64,000 nucleotides of DNA from Acholoe squamosa (Eukaryota; Annelida; Polychaeta; Phyllodocida; Polynoidae), in assembly GCA_949317995.1 (NCBI GenBank), contig OX439036.1:20310854-20374853 (forward strand), given 5' to 3'. The position numbers and the translations under genes are program-made. How positions within the stretch are numbered: position 1 is the first letter of the stretch; each line of letters begins with the position of its first letter. Under the pieces are notes generated by a model. The model had not been told where the DNA came from, ran no database searches, and worked only from the letters and a program-made list of their open reading frames with translations. Of this stretch, positions 10,446 through 22,569 are shown piece after piece.

Positions 10446-13400
10446 GTATATGACGGAACGGAATCCCTCAAGGAGACAAGATCTAGTATGATAGGAAGGT
10501 GATGCTGGATCATATGTTCCCTATTACCACACCTTTGATAGACTTGCCAACCTTACAACTATTCTATTCATAGGAATTGTTCATATCAATGAAAATGATT
10601 TCATGAACTGTGACCAAGACATTTGGACCCTGGTAGTGCACCCTGGTAGAACTAGTTGAATACATTGTAGTTATGCAAATCTCATACTTAATGAGATTTG
10701 AGCAGCACAACACTAAAGAGACCATAATTATACTAGTGAATAACAACAAAAGGAACATTTTTGTTGCTATGGTAACCACATTCAGTCAGAAATGTCTCTC
10801 TTAACAGAAAGTTGAAGTAAAAAGGAATCAGGTATGTAATGTGAATTCCATATCAGAGACCTGTTCAGAATTATATATACATGGTCTATATCGCTGGGGT
10901 GATTTATATGTGAAATATGGGGAAAATTATCAAATAATTCTGGGCATGTAAAGGTTTTAATAACATCAACAGAAACACTGCTAGACCAGCTGTAGACCAC
11001 CAATTAACTTTTATTCCTAAGGGGGGCGGGGGTTTATAGCTAAGATTTCCCTGTGTTGCAGGTGGGTCTTAGGCCATATGCTTTCAAAGATGCATTTTCA
11101 CTTGTTTAACGTTACTGAATATTCATTAAAGTGACCACCTGGCCTAGTTTAGAAATAGTACTATTGTTCTTATTATATAGAATCAACAGGTACTCTAGGG
11201 GGTAACCTCCATCGAAATATTTTGATTTACTTTGAGAATTACCCATGTAAGGTAGACAAAAGTGATTTTCAATATATTAGCAGTGTAACGTTACTGCAGT
11301 CTAAGTTTTTTGTGAATAGTCAAAGTTGAAAGCTATTGTTGTAAGTACATCATCTTTTATGGCTTATGTTAGTTTTACTTTTTGATAGACATGATTGTGT
11401 GGGTTATTAGAAATAAAAGAATACCTGACGTTTGTAGAGGTACATATCTACCAAATTAAAATTTATAACGTCACGGATGCTCGTGGAAATAGCCACATCA
11501 AAAAGGCTCGTTTTCATGTACATTCCATCATAAACACTGGTTTCAGGTTATATTGCTTCATTTTTGTACAAGGGCAACCATCTTTAAAATACGGCCAAAT
11601 GCCCGTGTTGACTTCCTTGAAACACATAATATAATGAACTGGAATCAAGTCTGCATCCCACAAACTACACCTTCCTAGTTAGAAGACCTATAGAAGTAGT
11701 CTGCTCCCATTAGGGGATTATCTCAATACTTGAATTGTTGAAATAGCATTAAACGTCTCTGCGCTGAGTTAAAAGTCAGTGTTGTTTATAGGCTGACATC
11801 ACCAAATTTGTCTGCTCTGCTATGAAAGCTCTTTCTAAACCTAGGGCATCTCAGGAAGCAGGATAGGTGCTAACATCTTTGTGACTATGTGGTTGTTGTT
11901 GACTATTCTCCAGGAAAGCAGTTTTGCACCGAACAAGGACGATGTATGAGAATGTATATGGAGATTATTGACCAATCAACCATTCAACCAACCAACCAAG
12001 TTGGGTTAGTTAAAGGAGTGATATTACAAAGTATTGTTGTCCACGTTTGCATTTCCTAGCTGGAATTGTCAAGACTGTGGATAGTGGCAATTTAACAAGA
12101 AATTATGGTTTTAGTTTGAATTATAACACCTCATCTACTGCTGTGCCAAGAAATGAATTTCCATAATGATTCTGCCGATAGATAATCTTGGAAATAAGTC
12201 AACTATCAAACTCGATTAATGTGTCATTACATCCTGGCAGTTATTCCTGAGTAATGAACTTCAGAGTTGTTCTTTCTCATTCCGTTCAAAACACTACCTC
12301 TATACAAGGCATGCCAAATCTTAAGTAGCAAGCTGGTGACGCCAGCAGCTGGACGATTCACAGATATATCAGTAATAAGTAATCATTTAAATTGTGAGTA
12401 ACGATGATCAGATTTATTTGTGGAGGACAGATATTGCAATTTTATATAGTGAGGTGTTATGAATCACCCTCCTAGCTCCTGTTCCACTAGAATGAAGGGC
12501 TCAGCAAATAATAAGCTATCAAGACAAATCCTTCTTTTGTATGGAAGTTTAATTGCTGTCTCAGCAATAGAGAACATGTGCGAGACTTTTCAAAAGATTG
12601 GAGTGAATGGGTTTTGTTAGGTTTCTTATTCTGTCTAGAGTAATCAGGTCTTTATGCGTGACTGACAGTCTTCATTAAGTAAGCTAATTGCATCTTTACT
12701 AAAAGATCGCAAAATAGATTTAATACACAGAAACTGATCATTTCTCTGTCATTTGATCATTTCACTTGGGGTCCAGAAAATTTAACTGATTTATGATAAC
12801 GTAGACACTGCTCATAATGAAGGCAGTGCGAAGCTTTCTCGAAACTGCAAATCGAACATTATGATACTTCGTTCCAAAGATGTGCCCACTCTACAAGTGA
12901 CATCCATCTTCTCACTATGGGCCTTCAGGAGTATGTCATCACATGTGGCTCTTTACAAGTGGCAGGTCGTGGCTGCTCAGATGAATACTATTACCAGGTC
13001 ACCTGCACTGATCAACAAAAGGCCAATAGGTGCACCGGGAGAGAGGGCACATTGAGTTCACTCATTGTTGGGTATTTGTGACAATGTTATACAACTTTAA
13101 GGGTTTTCTCGACCTAAAACTAACTTTTAAAAGGTAAGAAACCTTTGCTCCTATCCCATTACTGCACACTCCTGGCCTACAACTTTCAGGCAAACTTGTC
13201 TGTCATAAGGTCAGGAAAAAAATGAAAGCATGAAAGTGGCTCAGCGTGCCACCCCCCCTCTTTCCCCTACTAATCTAATAATCACTGATAATATATGACT
13301 TATTATATACCTTGCAGTCCATACCTAAGGTCAATGCAGTGCATTCCGTTTGCTCGAATAGGCATGTAATGAGAATCAATCAAGTTAGTATTAGCTTGTT

Positions 13401-14850
13401 CTATCATTAAGTGTGTGTCTAACTAAGGAGGCACATTCCGATCTTAGTAGATATGCACATGATATTTATACTGTGGTTTCTGTGACCTCAGAATTGGCAT
13501 ACCCCCTTAACCTTTCACCGAATGACCATAATTGGATCAGCCAGATCAAAGGCAGGAGTCAAGTACCCCCCCCCCCCTTTCACATTACTCTATAGCACAC
13601 CCAAGTGTATATACCCACAGAGCAAGATGTGGCACACAATGATTCATTGCATGCTTCCTTACCACAAAGTGGCCATGAACTGAGAGAAAAGCTTTTTAAA
13701 TTCTAAAGATTACCACACAACAAAACACATCCATTTAAATCTTAAAGCAGTGACCTTTCGTCGTTATTATATAGCGGAATTCAAAAGTGCCCCATCCTGT
13801 TGTCCTATAGGGCTCAGTCATCAGGCTTCAGGGTAGTGCAAAGCTCCCCAGTCCTCAAGTTGTCCTCATTTAGTTTTTGCTTTCAGGTATGTTCCAGAGG
13901 TATGTATCAGAGGTATGTTCCTTAACAACAATAATGATACTACGAAGAGAATGCGGTTGTGCCACAGCGGAGAAGCAACTTGCAGCCTGATAAAGTAGCT
14001 TTTCCCACTAGAACCACTCAGCTTCCAAAACATGACACATTTAACACCCCTGTTGGTGCATAATTATCTAAAATCTAATTCCCTGGAATATAAACCCTAA
14101 GGGCACCACTAGATACTAGGATGTTATGCTCAGAAGGTGATGCTGTCTTTCAATGCAAGTAGATATGCATTATAATTCCATTTGTGACCAGATTGACACC
14201 TTGTTCGTCGTTATCAGTATCACATGCATTTATTGGAAATATCGAATCTTAGCAAGCCCACACCATTCTATTTCATATGTCGATCTGTGCTAAATAACAT
14301 GTCCAGAATAAATTAGAGGCAATCGTCTGTGTATGACAATCTAAAAATCAGAATAACAGTTATAAAAGGCCTACAGTGGCAAATAGTGGCATACAAGGAT
14401 ATTGATTATCCACTGAGATCTACGCATCATCTACCTGTCATACCTTGAATGCTTGCTTGGCATTTGCCGCAAGGGCAATCTTTTGCACAAGGGCACCACG
14501 GTTACTGTTATTCTGGAGGTTAATCCCCCAGTACCTATTGTATAAATAGAGCTGGCAGTGTAGGGGTCGCATATGAATGTATTGTGTCAGTATTTTGGAT
14601 GTTAAAATAAATATTTTTATTTATAGGTATAAATTGAAATGAGTCACAATGTGTGGTGTTTCTGGATTGCCTTTCCCTTAACAAATGGAAAAAGCCAGAA
14701 GCCGCTGCGTGAACAACACAAAATCACAAATGGTGAGACAACATGATATGGATCCATGTATACATAGTGTAACCTAGCTGTGTCTAATTTGGAAGCTGCC
14801 TTAAACTGACACTTCAGTGCAAAATAGATATGGATCAAATCACTACCCTC
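10446..14850. other. long stretch with no recognised gene
   Basis: Only short unrelated frames occur (none over 80 codons, none with a motif). It includes a C-run near 13565 and ordinary AT-rich sequence. No repeat ends or RNA genes were recognised. Confidence 0.5.
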
Positions 14851-14879
14851 TAAACGAAACTAATCAAAAGCTCACCAAA

Positions 14880-15000
14880 GCCTCATCGTTGTGATTAGTT
14901 TAGCCTCATAGCTAGTGATTAGTTTAGCCTCATCGTTACTGATTAGTTTGTGATTAGTTTTGGCTCATCTCACACATGATGAGCCAAACTATTCAGTAAT
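14880..15000. repeat. 24-bp tandem repeat with hairpin
   Basis: GTGATTAGTTTAGCCTCAT recurs in two close copies about 24 bp apart, with degenerate copies on either side. At 14959-14969 TTTGGCTCATC pairs perfectly with 14978-14988 around an 8-nt loop. Confidence 0.75.
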
Positions 15001-15059
15001 GAGTATGCAAAGTCATCACACATATATGAGCCAACTCATCATAATGAAGAGCTAAAGTC

Positions 15060-16120
15060 AAGAGTTGCAGCTGGTAGCAGGGGGTAGGTGCAAGGGTGTT
15101 CTCTGTTACCTTTTTTCACATGGACAGCAACACTCATTCGGCACACTAGGACACTTAACAAGGTGAGAGAATTGGTGACTACCCTAGCATATTACACTAT
15201 TTCCCTTAGTAGTAGGAACAGGAGAGGAATTTTAGAATCCATCTAATTTGTCTGTTTGTCCATGCAAGCCATGGTCCAAATCAGTTTTTCTTTTGGTTTC
15301 AAGTTATCTAGAAACTGAGAAAATCAAATTGGAAATATTGGATATGGGTGTTTTGGGAACACTAGTTTGTAGTGTGAATGATGTCTGAAACTGTGATCTG
15401 GGAGTTGGTGCCTGCAGGCAGTCTGACAAGGCCAGTTCAGGCTGTGTAACAACTAGGCCAGCACACCCCAGCAAAGAGTAGGCAGGGTTGTTAGCACACT
15501 AGGGTCTGTATAAATAAATCATGTCATGAAAAGAGCAGTCTGCACAGGTGCAGAGGGTTGTCTGGTCACACTGTAAATAGCACCAATTAAGACACATGTT
15601 TGAGTTTGCCTGTACCAAAATAAACCATAGAAGGGGACCCCCAGGAGGCCCCTCACAGAGGTCCCTTTTCCTGTGTTGATCCACATATGCACATTAAATC
15701 CTCATTAGCTTTTAGGGGCTTGCATCAAATAACCTCTCCATAAAATGTGTTGTAGGTCATACTTAGGTACACCCCTGTTATGCGAATAATATTGGATGGT
15801 GAATATTGGGTTCAGTAGCACCATGAAAGGTATACCAATTGATAAATCACAGTCAATAGACTAGATAGCTCAGCTTGATCTTTTTACAGATGGTTTGCTT
15901 TTGGCATCCAGTTCATTGTCCTTCAAATAAGCCAGATAAAAGTCTGTAATCTAGTAAGTTAAGGTCACTGCTAGACCAAAATCAGGGGGTGTGTGGGGAC
16001 TCCTCTGTGCACAAAATATAGAGGCCTTACCTGTTAGCCTGCCCTCTCCTGTACTTAGTTGTAGTGCCTAAGCCAACTATGGTCAGGCACCATGACTATA
16101 GAAGTGGTGGTTCCCTCACA
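15060..16120. other. no gene seen
   Basis: No coding frame over about 60 codons and no repeat boundary were recognised. Confidence 0.45.
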
Positions 16121-16129
16121 CCACTGTCT

Positions 16130-16292
16130 ATCTGTGTCTGGCTCTGTCTCTTGCTCTCTCACTCCCTCTCTCTGTTTGTCTTTCTGTCTGTCCCTTGCCC
16201 TCTCTCACTCTGTATGTCTGTCTGTCTCTCTCTCTGTTTCTCTCCCTCTCTGTCCCCCTCTGTCTTTGTCTCTATTTCTGTCTGTCTGTCTT

Positions 16293-16359
<67 letters not shown>

Positions 16360-16532
16360 TCTCACTCTCTTTGCCCCTCGCTCTCTGTCTGTTTCTCTCT
16401 CCCTCTCTCCTTGTTTCCATCTCTGTATGTATGTCTGCCTGTCTGTGTCTGTGTCTGTCTCTTTGTCTCTGTCCCTGTGTCTCTGTCTCCCTGCCTCTCT
16501 GTCTCTGTCTGTCTCTGTCTGTCTCTGTCACG
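16130..16532. repeat. (TCTG/TCTC)n pyrimidine microsatellite
   Basis: About 400 bases of imperfect TCTG and TCTC, with a pure (TC)n core near 16313-16352. Frames of up to 199 codons on both strands here are low-complexity artefacts. Confidence 0.95.
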
Positions 16533-16552
16533 AACATGCATGCACACACACA

Positions 16553-17564
16553 ATCATTTCTAGATTTTTGACATTCAGTTCTGTTATGTCCAGAAGTGCT
16601 GCAATTACTACAGATATGTTTGTACTTGCAGGGATCCCTCAAGCACCCCTCAGCTCTGTTTAAAGCATAACATGGATTATTAGAGACCTTAGCCTTACCC
16701 ACATTTTTTGATTTAGCAGCATAAGCCTTCTGGGCTTGAACCGTACCATCATACGATAGATGTCTAAGAATATCAGAATTATCAATAGTACCAAAAGCTT
16801 CAATACCATCGTTGTTAGCTCTCGCCCTGACAGATTTGTCATACACCACCAAGGCTGTAACAGTATATACCTAATTTTTCTACCAGCATCTGCAAATGCT
16901 TTAACATTCCTTCAACATCGTCATCCTCCTTGTAGGCATCTAGCACAAAATTCAAAATTGACCAAAACCAGGTTCTCAATAGTGGTAATTTTATCACGCT
17001 TTTTAATGTATTGTTCATGGTCGAACTCACCGATTTTGGTACCAGAATAATGTCTAGATGCAGTAGATTCTACTGACAACCCTTTTGACGAGTTGCCCTC
17101 ACCATGGCGAGTAGAAAAAGACAATTTAGACCGACGACGACGACCTCGGCGAGTGACTTTTTCCCGTCTTGGACCATTGCTATGGAAGCTCGGTGAACGT
17201 TGTCGTCTCTCCTTGGATACCCGGCTGCGTCCCTAATGACCTGACGTCATATTCCACTCGTAAACATTGGCACGTGTGAGCCCCGCCCCTTGGTCGAATC
17301 CAGAGTCTCGTCTCTCCGGTCCCCTCTAGTAGCAATCACATCCTGCAGAAGATTCTTGATCTCGCATAACTCACCCTCCAGTGAGTTAATCCTGTCCTCG
17401 CCCGTCTGGTCAGCGATTGAACCCTCCTCAAACCCATTATCTTGGCTGGGTGATGGAGGTACCCAACCCCTACAGGATATGTCTAACTCGCTCGAATATC
17501 CTAAGTTGGCCGATTGTGCCGCCAATTCGGCTGATTTGACCAATTTCTTTGAAGTAGTCTTCAC
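16553..17564 (-). pseudogene. DIRS/Ngaro-like retrotransposon gag-type ORF, frameshifted
   Basis: Minus-strand pieces in at least three frames follow one another. An N-terminal piece with an acidic coiled-coil-like stretch lies at 17564-17247. A basic Arg-rich stretch (about 17200-17120) and a piece ending near 16840 follow. The last piece, from 16852, ends in a Cys/His cluster (CLRDPCKYKHICSNC then GHNRTEC, about 16670-16565). Such a CCCH-like cluster followed by a knuckle is typical, from memory, of the first ORF of tyrosine-recombinase retrotransposons (DIRS, Ngaro). The start at 17564 lies about 90 bases downstream of a TATA box. The frame runs into the pyrimidine microsatellite at its 3' end, and no reverse transcriptase or recombinase was seen. 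Gypsy gag is an alternative. Confidence 0.55.
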
Positions 17565-17639
17565 CTTGGCACTTAAAAATCAAGGAAACACCTAGCGTGG
17601 TGTTACCTGTACAGGTGAGATTGGCCAACTGACGGTTGA

Positions 17640-17735
17640 TTCAAAGCTCCCCCTTATATACTGGAGGACTGTTTACCATGACATCATACTATGACATCAT
17701 AGATATCACTACGCTCTGCACGTAGTCCGTAACCG
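17640..17735 (-). promoter_or_regulatory. TATA promoter upstream of the DIRS-like ORF
   Basis: On the minus strand AGTATATAAGGGGGAG lies at about 17650-17665. Upstream of it are two or three TGATGTCAT/TATGATGTCAT words (about 17680-17705), close to CRE/ATF sites. Position and spacing fit the leading terminal repeat of the retroelement. Confidence 0.5.
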
Positions 17736-17745
17736 TCCATGGCTA

Positions 17746-17802
17746 ATTATATATATAATTATATATATATATATATATATATACACGAGTGTATATAGTT
17801 CC

Positions 17803-17852
<50 letters not shown>
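17746..17852. repeat. (TA)n microsatellite with interruption
   Basis: Two TA runs separated by about 24 bases. Confidence 0.95.
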
Positions 17853-17853
<1 letters not shown>

Positions 17854-18282
17854 TCTTTACATTCAAACATACTGGATATTTGTTGCTCTGGTGCCCCTGA
17901 TGTCACTCCATCCCCTTCCAGGTTAGACAAAACTGGAGCCTGTACCATTTGCCACTAGAAGCCAAAATAAGGGTGACCCCAATGATCCCTATATTGAACT
18001 TATAGGACTGTCCCTTTATATACATAAAATGGTCCTCTCATACCGACAAGTGCCACAATACCACTGCCGTTATTCCTGGGACAGAGCAATAGCAGCCAAA
18101 TAGAGGAGGCACCTGGAGGAAGGCTTAGAGTTCATAGAAAATTGGACTATCATAAGCATGACTAAGTCCCCAACATACTGATAGCATTTGCTGCCAGAAA
18201 CTATGATGATGTAACACACTTATCGTGACCCAAAAATTACTTTGCAAAGGATTTCCTTGTAACCTGAAATATTTGTCCCTCC

Positions 18283-18459
18283 TCGGAAATTTGTAATCGC
18301 CAGAACATCTTATACTTGAGAAAAAAAAACACATGTCCAGTTGCTAGGAATGTCCCGGGTATTTCCTGAGTAATTCCCAAGAAATTCCTACGCCATTCTC
18401 GAGATCTAGACTCAAGAACTTTCTCAGGTATAAGATGTTATGGCATGTCCAAATTTCGA
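18283..18459. repeat. foldback element with about 38-bp arms
   Basis: 18283-18320 is an imperfect inverted copy of 18422-18459 (shared core AACATCTTATAC). TTCTCGAGATCT-like words repeat inside and to the right. Probably a MITE. Confidence 0.55.
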
Positions 18460-18539
18460 GGGAAAATCACATTCTCTATCCTTGTTGTATTCACAAGTCA
18501 GGACTCGAGAAATTCCTAAGTAATTCTCGAGATCTTGTT

Positions 18540-19800
18540 CAGTGGGATGTGCAATTTCCATCCTTAATGGTCAAAATATCGATCTGGCATGTTTGCTAAT
18601 TCTTAAAGAAGGGAGTCTTGGCTATCCAACACTGTTTTTGATTTTGGGATATTTTGGGATATTACTTGCTAGTCTAGGATGCTAAATGTGAATGAGAAGT
18701 ATGTCACCTCTGATGACCCCCTGACGACCTAAAGCTGTAGATGTGGGTATTGTCAACCTGAGGACCTAAAGTCGTCAGTATTGACTAGAACTGGGTCCCC
18801 ATAGTCTTTCAGTGTGATAGGTTCAAGTAAATGTGGCTGTTCTTGCAACCTTTCCCTGTCTGGCGATAATTGACCTGTCACGCAAAACTCAAGATATAGA
18901 AGGACATGCATCATTACAAGTGAGATTGTTATTCACACAGGTGCATGTATAGTGTGTCACCTTGGCTTAGGGAATTTACCATAATGTATAACACTGTGCA
19001 ACTTGTCTATTAGAACACATACTAGCACACGATTGATCCTTTGCAGCACTAAGAAGAACACCTCTCATTGATTCATAGTGTATTATTCGTTGGAGAGAAG
19101 CCTCATCTGCATTTACCTTTTATCACAAGCTTCATTGTATGATTCTATTTCAGGATATACATATCAAATGCATATAACTATCCGTTACAAGGGCATATAT
19201 TAAAGATATATCGTAAAGCAATGCCAGATCTCTCTTGTAGAATGCACGCCTGAACGGACCTAGTTTTAAAACCCAAAACTATTCACTCCAGGCCAATTAT
19301 GCACAGTCACAGTGGACCTTATATGTGATGTGCTCTGCAAAAAGGGGTCTTAGTGCAAGGCACAATAAGGCCCCCTTTCCCAGTACATTTTTTCATGTCA
19401 CATATTCAAAAATACAAGTGGCTTAAAGGATCGATTTCATCCCTCTCCAGGTACTAACTTGCAGCAGCCCTGTTCATAAATATTTTAAAAGACTCCTTTG
19501 TACATCCGCCTTCAATCTTTGACACTGTTTAAAGTGTCCACTAGTAAGTAAACAGAAACACCCAGACTTAATTCATCTGTCTATTAAAACATCTTGGGTG
19601 TATTATGTACATAATAATGTACTGATAACTGTTGTATCACCACAAGGTTTCCCTCTTCAGATCTATAGCGTATACTAGTGGTCATTTGTTTTATATGGCC
19701 ACCATTCTCCCGGGGTTGCATAGGCTGGGACTATTGATGTGTGGAGTCAGCCTGCACAGGCTAGGGTTGTAACAAATTAGCTTAATTTGGTGGGTTATTA
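18540..19800. other. no gene seen
   Basis: No motif-bearing frame or repeat end recognised. Confidence 0.45.
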
Positions 19801-19804
19801 AAAA

Positions 19805-20180
19805 ACGAGGAACAGCTGGATTGATGATGAGGTTATTGACCTAGTCTTCGAGAGGGAGGGATGGCTTCATTTATACAGTGCGAGCAAGGGGGATGTTGAA
19901 AAACAAGCTAATAAAGACTGTCGAAGGAAGATCAGGGAAAAAATTCAAGGCAAACCAAATTGGTGGAATAATGCAAGAACTGCATGAGAGTTCTGGTAAT
20001 CCAAAATCTTTTTGGACACATATAAATGATATGTTTAAAAGTACTAATGCAGACATATTCCCTGGCATGAAACACCACGAAACTGGTGCTGATATTGCAT
20101 CTGAGGATGCTAGTGAATATGTTAATGGTTATTTCTGTAATATTGGAAGAGAGTTACACATTGCATCAGTTGGTGAGGAG
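19805..20180 (+). pseudogene. LINE connecting region upstream of reverse transcriptase
   Basis: The first piece reads WIDDEVIDLVFERE then a basic stretch, the usual pattern just after the endonuclease. A one-base shift near 19930 moves it into the frame that continues to 20180 (PKSFWTHINDMFKS, then DASEYVNGYFCNIG). This is the conserved block leading into the reverse transcriptase of these elements. It stops where the MITE begins. Excising the MITE lets the frame run on in phase. No catalytic residues are expected in this region. Confidence 0.7.
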
Positions 20181-20522
20181 CTGTAGCGCGCGGATCACCA
20201 ATCTGCGCAATTCTCAAATAGCGCAGCGCAGTTTGAGAATTGCACAAGATCGGCGCCGCGCAAAGCTCCAATTTTGCACAAAGCACCAATATCTGCGTAT
20301 CGGCGAGCAAGTCTACTGTCGATTATTTCATTATATTTTCAAAGAGATAAAGATCCAAAATGTTAGATCAATGGTTGAAAAACATAAATACTTTACTTCT
20401 AAAAGTACCAAACAAATAGATTTTAGAAAATCTTTAATAACTTTATTGAAAACTCGCACTATTAGTGCATAGCGCAAGATGAAATTGGCGATCGGCGCAG
20501 ATTGGTGAAATGCGCCTAACAG
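20181..20522. mobile_element. 342-bp MITE inserted in the LINE
   Basis: The ends are inverted (CTGTAGCGCGC... and ...GCGCCTAACAG), and both contain TCACCAATCTGCGC about 15 bases in. AG lies on both sides (20179-20180 and 20523-20524). Removing it with one AG restores the LINE frame. It has GC-rich ends and an AT-rich middle, and no protein. Confidence 0.8.
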
Positions 20523-21300
20523 AGCAATGTGCCATTGAAAACAATTTGAGAGCATTCTGTAAGAAGGAATATTTGGTGAGAGTGATATAAAAATTAATAA
20601 GTGGGATGTCCATTTTGCAGTGAAGGAGATTGTCAAGAGCAAGTCATCAGGTATTGAGGGATTGAGAGGTGATATCCTACAATCCACCCATCTTGTTCAG
20701 ACTAGTTTTGATCCTGGAATTTTCCGCAAGACGTGGGTAACGGCTCTGGTCAAACCGTTACCAAAAGATGGTGATCTTTCCTTAGTTAAAAATTTGAGGC
20801 CAATCCCCTTGTTGCCTATGTCATCAAAGATTATTGAGACAATTATGTATTATCATCTAAATGTAGCGATGAAAAATCAAAATATGTTTTGTGATAATCA
20901 ATACGGCTATAAAACGAGCAGTGGCACTGGGGATGCTACTTTTGAGTTGGTTAATGAATTTAATGAAAATAGAAACAATGGTTTAATAACAGGGGCCTTA
21001 TTTATCGATTTTACAAAGGCTTTTGACAGTGTAATTCATCCAAAACTACTAGAAAAATTTAGTAAATTAGGTATGAATGAAATTAATTTTCTCTGTTTTA
21101 AAAGCTATTTAGAAAACAAAAAGAAACTAGTTATAGCAATAAAATCTCCAAACAACAAAACATAAAATACGGTGTACCTCAGGGCTCAGTTTTAGGTCCC
21201 CTGTTATTTGTGTTACACATTGATGACGTAGTCAAGGAACTGAAGAGTTGCAAAATCAAATTGTATGCTGATGATATTGTCAGTTATCATGCAGCGAAAT
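20523..21300 (+). pseudogene. LINE reverse transcriptase domain
   Basis: This holds most motifs of a non-LTR reverse transcriptase in order. SSGIEGLRGDIL opens the domain, and LRPIPLLPMSSKIIE follows. NQYGYKTSSGTGDA comes next, then FIDFTKAFDSV with the first catalytic aspartates (about 21003-21035). After a frameshift near 21162 come GVPQGSVLGPLLF (about 21172-21212) and LYADD (21261-21275), the metal-binding pair. A TAA at 21300 breaks the frame again. The domain is nearly complete in length but cannot be translated as one protein. Confidence 0.85.
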
Positions 21301-22218
21301 AAGTGAATGAAATTGACAAAGTGCTTAAGGAGGATGTTATTTAAGATTTGGGTGCACAATACCAGAATGACCTTCAATATCAATAAGACGAAGATTATGT
21401 GGATCTGTAGTGCACACTATCTTGGTGTCAGTATTGATAGTAAGTTGAGTTTTGATAAGCAAATAAAGATTATTAAGATAAATATTTGTAATAAGTTGTT
21501 TAGGTTTGCAAAATTGAGAGACATTTTAACCGTGGAACAAAGCATCGAAATTTACTGTTGTACTATAAGATCCATTATTGAATACTGTTTTTTTTATAAG
21601 TACTACTGTAAATCCTCGCGTATAAGACGCGGCTTATACATCAGAATTACCTTATGTGCGTCCTATAAAATTTAGCATTAGTGAGGGTGCGTCCCATATG
21701 CGAGGTTTTTATACTAGAGAATAGTACTAAATTGACCAAAATTTGATGCCAAGTGCATTCTACAGGATATAGCCTAACTCAGGGTGTGTCCTTACGCGAG
21801 GATTTACGGTAGTTGTAATGAAGATGGTTTGAAGGCATTGCAAAGATTACAAAATCGTGTTCTTAGAATTTGTTTAAAATGTAACATTAGAAGGTATAGT
21901 GTGTATAAATTGCATACGATATGTAAAGTAGAAATGTTAGAGTAGAGATTTGATATGTTATTGTTGTGTTTGATGTATAAAAAATCACAATTGATTGAGA
22001 ATCAAGAGCAAGTATATAACACAAGGTCACAAAGTAAAGTCTGTTTACTCCCAAGAATTCTCTCGAGGCATTACAAGAGATCACCTTGGTATAGAGGAGT
22101 AGTCCTTTGGAACCTATTGTCTGAGGATGTCCAGAGGGCTACTTCTAAAGTCAAATTTAAGCTTGAACTTGGTAAGATTAGCGACTTGAGGTCTGGTTTG
22201 AAGTTTGGGTATAATTAA
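21301..22218 (+). pseudogene. LINE reverse transcriptase C-terminal region, split by a MITE
   Basis: The first piece (21307-21602) has FNINKTKIMW followed by HYLGVSIDSKLSFDKQI, the block just after the palm. It then runs to IIEYCFFYKY at the insertion point. After the MITE it resumes with NEDGLKALQRLQNRVLRICL and a stop. The final piece ends at FGYN (22218) and includes SPWYRGVVLWNLLSEDVQ, the tail signature of this LINE group. The MITE lies inside this tail block's upstream half. At least one stop near 21945 breaks it. Confidence 0.8.
21603..21812. mobile_element. 210-bp MITE inserted in the LINE
   Basis: Ends are inverted: CTACTGTAAATCCTCGCG at the left matches the complement of the right end CGCGAGGATTTACGGTAG. 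Removing 21603-21812 rejoins the LINE frame. The target duplication is not clear. Confidence 0.75.
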
Positions 22219-22569
22219 TGTGATATAGAAGCAGGTGTACTCAACGCGCCGCTTCTCAGCATAACATTTATAGCTCATATGATAAATGCACATATAAATG
22301 GTCTCAAGTCTCAAATGGTGCTAAATTAGCGGGTATAGTTTATTGTTATACTTTATTTGTTAGAAATTGCTCATACAAGTTGTATCTCAATTCTAATTAT
22401 TCGCTGACAAATCATTACTCTATTGTGTTTCCTAATTTTGCTACACTATTGTTTATTTGTTGGAGTGATGTGCCAGCCCCCTATATCAAGTGTATATTAT
22501 ACGACTACTGTCATGTTATGAGGAGCTGTATATTTGCTTCTATTTGTGATCTGAAAATATAAATAAAAC

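Larger units (their letters stand above)
19805..22565 (+). mobile_element. 5'-truncated LINE with two MITE insertions
   Basis: Plus-strand fragments of one LINE ORF2 run in order: the connecting region (19805-20180), the reverse transcriptase finger and palm (20523-21300), and the C-terminal part (21301-22218). A short 3' tail follows, with AATAAA near 22558. The endonuclease is missing, as expected for a 5'-truncated insertion. MITEs at 20181-20522 and 21603-21812 split it. Frameshifts and stops show it is inactive. It differs in sequence from the minus-strand LINE at 7-9.7 kb but has the same overall plan (Jockey/CR1-like). Confidence 0.8.

Noticed and set aside
16064-16663. Overlapping 60-215 codon frames on both strands
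   Set aside because: They are translations of the (TCTG/TCTC)n microsatellite. Only the part of the minus frame above about 16553 is real retroelement sequence.
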